A DNA stretch of 6,742 bases from Tannerella sp. (GTDB taxonomy: Bacteria; Bacteroidota; Bacteroidia; Bacteroidales; Tannerellaceae), in contig JAISGW010000218.1 of NCBI GenBank assembly GCA_031262895.1, positions 1 through 6,742 of the forward strand, read 5' to 3'. Numbering within the stretch: the first letter of the stretch is position 1; the number at the start of each line of letters is the position of its first letter. The notes beneath the pieces were generated by a model. The model was not told the DNA's origin and did no database searches. It worked only from the letters and a program-made list of their open reading frames with translations. The position numbers were made by a program, and so were the translations under genes. Below, one piece after another: positions 1 to 5,217 of this stretch.

Positions 1-955
1 TGGGGGCATATTCGTCGATATGGGCATCGGCATAAGCCCGGGCATCGGCATCCGATTTCCCATCCACATAATATTCATTGTTATACAAACCGTCCCAGAA
101 AGCCTGGCGGCGATCAGCACCGTTCATGGTCGGACGGTACTTGGTGGCGTAGTTCGACCAGCCCCAGTCGGCACGGAAATTCAAGACGGCCTTGCCTTCA
201 CGCCCTTGTTTGGTGGTGATGACGATGACGCCGTTGGCCGCGCGGGAACCATAGAGCGAGGCAGCCGCCGCATCCTTGATGACAGTGATGTTTTCAATAT
301 CATCCGGATTGATGGTCGACATGATGTCGGTACCGCTGTCCAAGCCGGAGGAGACGCTGCTCATCACCGGCACGCCGTCGACCACGTAAAGCGGCTGCGT
401 GGAGGCATTGATGGACCCCATGCCGCGGATGTAAACGTTGGTGGCAGCGCCCAAGGCACCCGAAGAGGAATTGACTGAAACGCCCGGTGTGGAACCGTTG
501 AGCAGTTGTTTGAAGTCGGTCGTAGGCAGGTCGGCCTTGCCGGCCATCTTCAGCGTGGAAGCCGAACCGGCATAAGCCGATTTCTTAAAAGTTCCATAAC
601 CGGTAACGACGACTTCGCTGAGCGTCTGTTCGTCGGGTTCCATCTTCACACGCAAGGTTTTTCCCGGCACGGCCTTGACATGTTGTACCGTGTAACCGAT
701 GAAGGAAAGGCGAAGCGTCACGGCCTTCGACGAGCCGACGCCAATGCGGAATTGCCCGTTAGCATCCGTAATGCCCCCTGATTGTGTACCCTCTACAAGG
801 ATATTGACTCCCGGAAGAGGCTGGTTGGTCTCATCAACCACCGTACCGGTAACAGACTGCGCCCTCGCCAAACCACAAAACAGGCAAGCGAACGCAGCCA
901 TGGCAACGAGCTTTCGTAAACCCTGGTGCCAAGCATCTTTTCTATGTGCACTCAT
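1..955 (-). CDS. SusC/RagA-family TonB-linked outer-membrane receptor, N-terminal part (runs off left edge)
   Basis: This is the first 318 codons of a TonB-dependent receptor that, with a SusD-like lipoprotein, imports glycans or peptides across the outer membrane. Residues 1-32 form a signal peptide: a basic n-region (RK at 14-15), a hydrophobic core, and a likely cleavage after A32 (GLARA|QS). Residues about 34-107 match the carboxypeptidase-regulatory-like domain (VTGTVVDE, PLPGVNILVEGT, GQFRI). A TonB-box-like SEVVVTGYG follows at 113-121, then the plug domain, about 122-252, with YIRGMGSIN, LYVVDGVPV and the family signature SLYGSRAANGVIVITTKQG (233-251). There is no STN domain before the carboxypeptidase-like domain, so coupling to a FecR/sigma pair is not indicated. 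The start at 955 is chosen because the internal Met19 would remove the basic n-region. The barrel and any susD partner lie outside the window, and the substrate cannot be told. Confidence 0.95.
   Translation of the reverse strand, partial: MSAHRKDAWHQGLRKLVAMAAFACLFCGLARAQSVTGTVVDETNQPLPGVNILVEGTQSGGITDANGQFRIGVGSSKAVTLRLSFIGYTVQHVKAVPGKTLRVKMEPDEQTLSEVVVTGYGTFKKSAYAGSASTLKMAGKADLPTTDFKQLLNGSTPGVSVNSSSGALGAATNVYIRGMGSINASTQPLYVVDGVPVMSSVSSGLDSGTDIMSTINPDDIENITVIKDAAAASLYGSRAANGVIVITTKQGREGKAVLNFRADWGWSNYATKYRPTMNGADRRQAFWDGLYNNEYYVDGKSDADARAYADAHIDEYAP
22..51. repeat. Short in-frame direct repeat (12 bp, two copies) in the SusC-like gene
   Basis: GGGCATCGGCAT occurs at 22-33 and again at 40-51, an 18-bp period equal to six codons. 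On the coding (minus) strand both copies read as Asp-Ala segments within the SDADARAYADAHIDEYA stretch (residues 301-317). It may be a minor duplication in a surface-exposed region at the start of the barrel, or simply low-complexity coding sequence. Confidence 0.5.
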
Positions 956-1012
956 TAAATTATAGATTAAAAATACGTATCTGTATCGAAAGAAGGATTG
1001 TATATCGGGGAA

Positions 1013-1042
1013 CAAAATTATACGTTTTTTTCGACCAGACAA
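1013..1042 (-). promoter_or_regulatory. Predicted Bacteroidales-type promoter for the SusC-like gene
   Basis: Read on the minus strand, TTG (1042-1040) is followed 19 bp later by TAATTTTG (1020-1013), a full match to the TAnnTTTG -7 element of the Bacteroidales primary sigma factor with an acceptable -33 TTG. Transcription would begin a few bases past 1013, leaving a leader of roughly 50 nt before the ATG at 955. The leader is AT-rich with no Shine-Dalgarno sequence, which is normal for the phylum. This is a motif match only. Confidence 0.6.
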
Positions 1043-1085
1043 TAAAACCAAGGAGAAGATACCGTCCCCGCATTTTCTGAAAAGT

Positions 1086-1118
1086 TTGCCGCCGTACAGA
1101 AAAAATACATACTTTTGT
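1086..1118 (+). promoter_or_regulatory. Predicted Bacteroidales-type promoter for the dnaN operon
   Basis: TTTG (1086-1089) is followed after 21 bp by TACTTTTG (1111-1118), matching both the -33 TTTG and the -7 TAnnTTTG consensus of Bacteroidales housekeeping promoters. The start point would lie a few bases downstream of 1118, giving a leader of roughly 65 nt before the dnaN ATG at 1191. The leader just before the ATG is A-rich (an AATATAGAAAACAGAAG-like stretch) with no strong Shine-Dalgarno. No other full TAnnTTTG match was seen upstream of a downstream gene, so this may drive the whole five-gene unit. Confidence 0.65.
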
Positions 1119-1190
1119 TCTCCGAAAAAAGCATCGACGGGTACATGAAGCCCGGTCAAAGAATAATAAAAATATAGAAAACAGAAGAAT

Positions 1191-2315
1191 ATGAAATTCA
1201 ACGTATCAAGTACAGCACTGTTGGCACGGCTACAATCCATCAGTAAAGTCATTGCCTCCAAAAACACGCTGCCGATTCTGGATTGTTTCCTCTTTGAATT
1301 GGCCGAGGATAAGCTCATCATCACGGCTTCCGATACGGATACCCGCATGGTCACTTCCGTGGAAGTGCAGGAGGCCGAAGGCGCCGGTTTATTCGCCGTT
1401 CCGGCGAAAATCTTACTTGAACCGCTGAAAGAACTCCCCGAACAACCCCTGCACTTCGACATCAACGACGAAGACCTGCAAATCAAGCTCTATTTCCAAA
1501 ACGGGAAATACAATTTCGTGGGTGAAAAAGGGGATACCTACCCGCAACAAAAACCTTTGGGCGACGACTTCACCAGCATAGAAATGGGCGCCCAAACCCT
1601 GCTGGGAGGCATCAACCGCACCATTTTTGCCACCGCCGACGACGAGCTTCGCCCCGTGATGAACGGCGTCTATTTCGACATCCATGAAGACGATCTCACC
1701 TTCGTCGCCTCCGACGGCCATAAGCTGGTGCGCCTTTGCAACAAGTCCATCCATTCGCCGCAAAAAGCCTCTTTTATCCTGCCGAAGAAACCGGCCAACC
1801 TGCTGCGCAACATCCTGGCCCGCGAGACCGAAGTCGTCAGCATCCGCTTCGACGACAACAATGCCTATATCAACTGCCCCGGTTTCGAGATGGTCTGCCG
1901 GCTGATTGAAGGGCGCTACCCCAATTACAACAGCGTCGTGCCGATAGACAACCCTTACCACGTCACCATCGACCGCATCTCCCTGTTGAATGCGCTCAAA
2001 CGTGTTTCCGTCTTTTCCAATGCGGCCTCCAGCCTGATTAAAATACATGCCCAACCCGACCTGCTCATCGTTTCCGCGCAAGACCTGGACTTCTCCACCT
2101 CCGCCGAAGAAAAAATAACCTGCAGTTATGACGGCGACGAGCTGAAAATCGGATTCAAGGCTACCTTCCTGATTGAAATCCTCGGCAATATCGCCTCTGA
2201 AAACGTGGTGCTCGAACTGGCCGACCCCTCCCGTGCCGGACTGATTTTCCCCACCGAAAACGAAGCCGACGAAGACCTGCTGATGTTGCTTATGCCCATG
2301 ATGTTGAACGATTGA
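1191..2315 (+). CDS. dnaN: DNA polymerase III subunit beta (sliding clamp)
   Basis: DnaN forms a homodimeric ring around DNA that tethers the replicative polymerase and serves as the docking platform for repair and ligation proteins. The 374-residue length is normal. Three topologically similar domains can be placed at about 1-120, 125-250 and 252-374. Typical segments include the N-terminal MKFNVSSTALLARLQSISKVI, KNTLPILDCFLFEL, ASDTDTRM, ELRPVMNGVYFDI, FVASDGHKLV, CRLIEGRYPNYNSVVP and the C-terminal LLMPMMLND. MPMM at 368-371 corresponds to the MPMR near the C terminus of the E. coli clamp, next to the peptide-binding cleft. The ATG at 1191 fits the family N-terminus and lies about 70 nt after the predicted promoter. 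It is the first gene of the unit, 16 nt before the exonuclease. In this window it is not beside dnaA or recF, its classic partners in many other bacteria. Confidence 0.98.
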   Translation: MKFNVSSTALLARLQSISKVIASKNTLPILDCFLFELAEDKLIITASDTDTRMVTSVEVQEAEGAGLFAVPAKILLEPLKELPEQPLHFDINDEDLQIKLYFQNGKYNFVGEKGDTYPQQKPLGDDFTSIEMGAQTLLGGINRTIFATADDELRPVMNGVYFDIHEDDLTFVASDGHKLVRLCNKSIHSPQKASFILPKKPANLLRNILARETEVVSIRFDDNNAYINCPGFEMVCRLIEGRYPNYNSVVPIDNPYHVTIDRISLLNALKRVSVFSNAASSLIKIHAQPDLLIVSAQDLDFSTSAEEKITCSYDGDELKIGFKATFLIEILGNIASENVVLELADPSRAGLIFPTENEADEDLLMLLMPMMLND

Positions 2316-2331
2316 TGAAACATTTGGCCAC

Positions 2332-3102
2332 ATGCAATTGAACCTGAAGAATCCCCTCGTCTTCTTCGACCTGGAAACGACCGGCGTCAACTTAGTCAAG
2401 GATAGAATCGTAGAAATCTCCTTTGTTAAAGTCTCCCCCAACGGGAAAGAAGAATCAAAAACGCGGCGCATCAACCCCGGCATACCCATACCGGCCGAGT
2501 CAACCGCCATACATGGCATCACCGACGCAGACGTAAAAGATTGCCCCAGTTTTAAGGAAATAGCCAAGTCCTTAGCCGCACAGATAGAAGGCTGCGATTT
2601 GGCCGGCTTCAATTCCAACCGCTTCGACATCCCCATGCTGGCCGAGGAGTTCCTGCGCGCCGGCGTGGACATTGACCTGAGCCGCCGCAAATTCATCGAC
2701 GTACAGACCATCTTCCACAAGATGGAACAACGCACCCTGGCCGCCGCCTATAAATTCTATTGCGGCAAAGACCTGGAAAACGCGCACTCGGCCGCTGCCG
2801 ACACGCAGGCCACCTACGAGGTGCTCATGGCGCAGTTAGACCGTTATCCGAGCCTGAAAAACGACATGGCCTTCCTTTCCCAGTTCTCCGGCTACAACAA
2901 TAATGTGGACTTCGCCGGACGGATGATTTACAACGACAAGGGAGAGGAAGTCATCAACTTCGGCAAACACAAGGGCAAGTTAGTGACCGACGTCCTGCGT
3001 GACGATCCGGCGTATTACGACTGGATTATGCGGGGAGAGTTCACGCTCAACACTAAACAAATGCTCACGAAAATAAAGCTGCGTGCCTTCCATGCTAAAT
3101 GA
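2332..3102 (+). CDS. DnaQ-like DEDDh 3'-5' exonuclease with ExoX-like C-terminal domain
   Basis: A 256-residue exonuclease of the DEDDh superfamily, the class of the polymerase III epsilon proofreader and ExoX. ExoI is a D13-L-E15-TTG (FFDLETTG). ExoII falls in AGFNSNRFDIPML, with D99 as the expected metal ligand. ExoIIIepsilon is AHSAAADTQAT, with H152 and D157. All catalytic acids and the His are therefore present. The nuclease fold ends near residue 170. A small C-terminal module follows, with VINFGKHKGK (207-216), DPAYYDWIMRGEF and TKQML, resembling the ExoX-like C-terminal domain. Databases usually call such proteins DNA polymerase III subunit epsilon or 3'-5' exonuclease. Whether this one proofreads for the replicase or acts in repair cannot be told from sequence. 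It sits 16 nt after dnaN and overlaps coaBC by 11 nt, consistent with translational coupling. Confidence 0.93.
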   Translation: MQLNLKNPLVFFDLETTGVNLVKDRIVEISFVKVSPNGKEESKTRRINPGIPIPAESTAIHGITDADVKDCPSFKEIAKSLAAQIEGCDLAGFNSNRFDIPMLAEEFLRAGVDIDLSRRKFIDVQTIFHKMEQRTLAAAYKFYCGKDLENAHSAAADTQATYEVLMAQLDRYPSLKNDMAFLSQFSGYNNNVDFAGRMIYNDKGEEVINFGKHKGKLVTDVLRDDPAYYDWIMRGEFTLNTKQMLTKIKLRAFHAK

Positions 3103-4300
3103 CAGGCACCTCATCCTGGGCATCACGGGCAGCATCGCCGCCTGCAAGGCGCCGGCGCTGGTTCGCCTTTTCATCAAACGAGGCGCGGAAGTCCAGGTAA
3201 TCATCACGCCGGCAGGCAAAGAATTCATCACTCCCCTGACCTTGGCCACGCTCAGCCGCAAAGCTGTCATCAGCGATTTTTTTTCCCGGCGCGACGGCAG
3301 TTGGAACAGCCACGTGGACCTCGGCCTTTGGGCCGATGCCATGCTGATTGCGCCGGCCACGGCCTCCACCATAGGGAAAATGGCCAACGGCATAGCCGAC
3401 AACATGCTTTTGACCACTTATTTCGCCTGCAAGGCGCCCGTCTTCGTGGCGCCCGCCATGGACCTTGACATGTACACCCATCCTGCCACGCAAGCCAACT
3501 TGGACAAGTTGCGCGCTTACGGCAACCGCATCCTTGAACCGGCTTCCGGTGAACTGGCCAGCGGCCTCGTCGGCAAAGGAAGGATGGAAGAGCCGGAAGC
3601 CATCGTACAACAGCTCGACGACTTCTTCGAAAAGCAGGCGGAAGGCGGCCTGCAAAAAAAAAAGATACTCCTGACGGCCGGGCCGACTTATGAGAAAATA
3701 GACCCCGTACGTTTCATCGGCAATTATTCCTCGGGAAAGATGGGCTTCGCCTTGGCGGAGGTTCTGGCCGAAAGGGGCGCCGAGGTGCAGCTCGTCAGCG
3801 GCCCCGTCACCCTCAAGACGCGACACCCGAACATTAGGCGGATTGACGTGGAGTCGGCCGAGGAAATGCTGGCCGCCGCGTTGCGGGAATTCGGCGATTG
3901 CGCGGCCGCCATCCTCTGCGCCGCCGTGGCCGACTACCGACCGGCCGAAACGGCTCCCCAGAAAATCAAACGCGAAGGGCAGGAAGAACTGGAACTCCGC
4001 CTCAAGGCCAATCCCGACATAGCCGCCACCCTCGGCGCGCGCAAACGACCTGGCCAAATATTGGCCGGCTTCGCCCTTGAAACCGAACACGAACTTTCCC
4101 ACGCCGAAGGCAAACTCCAACGGAAGAACTTCGACTTCATCGTACTCAATTCCCTGCGCGACAAAGGGGCCGGTTTCCGCACCGACACCAACAAAATCAC
4201 GATAGTCGACAGCCGGGGCCAAATCCTCGCCTACCCCCTGAAATCCAAACGCGAAGTGGCCGAAGACATCGTCGGCAAACTAACTTCTTATTTTCAATGA
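3092..4300 (+). CDS. coaBC: Bifunctional phosphopantothenoylcysteine decarboxylase / phosphopantothenate-cysteine ligase
   Basis: CoaBC (Dfp) makes 4'-phosphopantetheine for coenzyme A: the CoaB half joins phosphopantothenate to cysteine and the FMN-dependent CoaC half decarboxylates the product. CoaC covers about 1-185, with LGITGSIAACKAP (9-21), active-site H74 in HVDLGLWAD, and PATAST (88-93). CoaB covers about 190-402, with TAGPTYEKIDPVRFIGNYSS (195-214), AAVADYRP (277-284), KIKR (291-294), KANPDI (305-310), GFALET (326-331) and the late TDTNKITIVD. Two CoaC residues differ from the E. coli pattern: D124 in PAMDLDMY, where PxMNxxMW has Asn, and S157 in LASGLVGKGRM, where ACGxxGxGRM has Cys. 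A ten-A run lies at the domain joint. I chose the ATG at 3092 (402 residues, MLNDRHLILG, as in relatives) over a GTG at 3083. The gene overlaps the exonuclease by 11 nt and the next gene by ATGA. Confidence 0.96.
   Translation: MLNDRHLILGITGSIAACKAPALVRLFIKRGAEVQVIITPAGKEFITPLTLATLSRKAVISDFFSRRDGSWNSHVDLGLWADAMLIAPATASTIGKMANGIADNMLLTTYFACKAPVFVAPAMDLDMYTHPATQANLDKLRAYGNRILEPASGELASGLVGKGRMEEPEAIVQQLDDFFEKQAEGGLQKKKILLTAGPTYEKIDPVRFIGNYSSGKMGFALAEVLAERGAEVQLVSGPVTLKTRHPNIRRIDVESAEEMLAAALREFGDCAAAILCAAVADYRPAETAPQKIKREGQEELELRLKANPDIAATLGARKRPGQILAGFALETEHELSHAEGKLQRKNFDFIVLNSLRDKGAGFRTDTNKITIVDSRGQILAYPLKSKREVAEDIVGKLTSYFQ
3654..3663 (+). repeat. Ten-adenine homopolymer with slippery heptamer at the CoaC/CoaB joint
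   Basis: Ten consecutive A's encode the end of Q188 and K189-K191, in the linker between the two CoaBC domains. With G3664 they contain A_AAA_AAG in the correct phase (3658-3664), the same heptamer as the E. coli dnaX frameshift site. A -1 ribosomal shift, or one extra A, reaches TGA at 3691-3693 and gives a 200-residue product. Loss of one A reaches TGA at 3672-3674 and gives 193 residues. A GGAAGG lies 12 nt upstream of the heptamer (3640-3645) and a short CGGC/GCCG hairpin lies 10 nt downstream (3675-3685). The run is seen directly; slippage is inferred. Confidence 0.7.
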
Positions 4301-5202
4301 ACCGTTTCAAAACCTGGGTCGCGCTCTGCTTCCTCCTGCTTGCCCCCGGCCTCCGGGCGCAAGAATTAAACATGACGATCAGCATCAACAGCGAAAAGGT
4401 GCAGGGCACCAACAAGCAAATCTTCAGCACCCTGCAAAAAGCCTTGACCGAGTTCGTCAACAACCGCAAATGGACCGACGCCCATTTTTCCACGAACGAG
4501 AAGATAGACTGTTCGATGACCTTTATCGTCAACAGTTACGACGAGAGTACAAATGCTTTCAAGACGCAGCTCCAGGTGCAGGCCCGCCGCCCCGTCTACA
4601 ACTCCAGCTATTCGACCACTACGCTCAACTTCCAGGATGCGCAGGTGGACTTCAGCTACGTGGAGTTCTCCCCCCTGCAATACGCCGCCAACACTTTAGA
4701 CAACAACCTGACGGCTACGGTCGTCTATTACGTCTACCTCATTCTCGGCATTGACTTCGACAGCTTCTCGCCCCGTGGCGGGACGTCCTATTTCCAGCAG
4801 GCGCAGCAAATCGTCACGATGGCGCAGTCGCAGCCCGCCTGGACCGGCTGGAAGGCTTTCGACAGCCCGCGCAACCGCCATGCCGTTATCACTGCCATCA
4901 TGGAAGACGAGGCCGGCGGCCTGCGCGACATGTGGTACAATTACCACCGCAAGGGCCTCGACCAGATGGCCGCCAACCCGGAGCTGGGCCGCAACACCAT
5001 CATCGCCTCCCTGCAGGCCTTGGACGCCTACTACAAGACGCGGCCCACTTCCGTGCTGCTCCAGATGTTTTCCGACGCCAAGCTGGCCGAAATTGTCGCC
5101 ATCTATTCCAAGGCCAATACGCAGGAGAAGCAGGACGGCTACAAGCTGCTGTCGAAGATTTACCCGACGGCCGGTTCGAAGCTGGACGCATTGAAACAAT
5201 AA
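4297..5202 (+). CDS. DUF4835 family secreted protein (PorD-like)
   Basis: A 301-residue exported protein of the Bacteroidota-specific DUF4835 family. Residues 1-21 are a Sec signal peptide (basic MNRFK, a hydrophobic core, GLRA|QELN cleavage), leaving about 280 residues. There is no usable lipobox: the only signal-region Cys (C11) follows VAL inside the hydrophobic core. The mature protein has one Cys (C72). Its first half reads as beta-rich (MTISINSEKVQG, SMTFIVNSYDES, TQLQVQARRPVYNSSYS, TTLNFQDAQVDFSY). The later part looks helical (YYVYLILGIDFDSF, GTSYFQQAQQIV, GWKAFDSPRNRH, WYNYHRKGLDQMA, LLSKIYP). I recall some databases naming the family PorD, linking it to type IX secretion, but nothing here demonstrates that role. 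It is coupled to coaBC by a 4-nt ATGA overlap and lies 15 nt before recN, so it is co-expressed with housekeeping genes. No enzymatic motif was recognised, and its function remains unknown. Confidence 0.88.
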   Translation: MNRFKTWVALCFLLLAPGLRAQELNMTISINSEKVQGTNKQIFSTLQKALTEFVNNRKWTDAHFSTNEKIDCSMTFIVNSYDESTNAFKTQLQVQARRPVYNSSYSTTTLNFQDAQVDFSYVEFSPLQYAANTLDNNLTATVVYYVYLILGIDFDSFSPRGGTSYFQQAQQIVTMAQSQPAWTGWKAFDSPRNRHAVITAIMEDEAGGLRDMWYNYHRKGLDQMAANPELGRNTIIASLQALDAYYKTRPTSVLLQMFSDAKLAEIVAIYSKANTQEKQDGYKLLSKIYPTAGSKLDALKQ

Positions 5203-5217
5203 ATTTCCCGATTGTGC

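Noticed and set aside
2332..2349. QLNL at the N-terminus of the exonuclease as a beta-clamp-binding motif (QL[SD]LF)
   Set aside because: It lacks the terminal hydrophobic residue (Lys follows), and the segment leads straight into the first strand of the nuclease fold. As I recall, relatives begin with KLNLKNP instead, so the Gln is not conserved.
1413..2735. 440-codon open frame on the minus strand spanning dnaN and the exonuclease gene
   Set aside because: It lies antisense to two well-supported conserved genes, its translation (Gly/Val/Phe-rich, no recognisable domain) looks like a shadow, and long antisense frames are expected in this GC-rich codon usage.
3083..3091. GTG start for coaBC three codons upstream
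   Set aside because: The ATG at 3092 gives the family-typical N-terminus directly before the LGITGSIAA motif and still overlaps the upstream stop. The GTG adds only Met-Pro-Ser.
4050..4068. Inverted repeat TGGCCAA-ATA-TTGGCCG as a hairpin or terminator
   Set aside because: It is inside the CoaB coding sequence over the conserved GQILAG segment, has a 3-nt loop and no following T-run. It is most likely a coincidence of codon choice.
3095..4222. 375-codon open frame antisense to coaBC
   Set aside because: coaBC is unmistakable on the plus strand. The antisense product has no recognised motif and no TAnnTTTG promoter was found for it.
4321..4329. Lipoprotein signal (VALC at residues 8-11) in the DUF4835 protein
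   Set aside because: The residue before Cys is Leu instead of Gly/Ala/Ser, and the Cys is inside the hydrophobic core with a good signal peptidase I site after residue 21.
5192..5217. Separate recN promoter (TTG ... TAAATTTC) in the DUF4835-recN gap
   Set aside because: The -7 candidate ends in C instead of the conserved G, and the TTG is only about 5 bp away, far from the 19-21 bp spacing needed.
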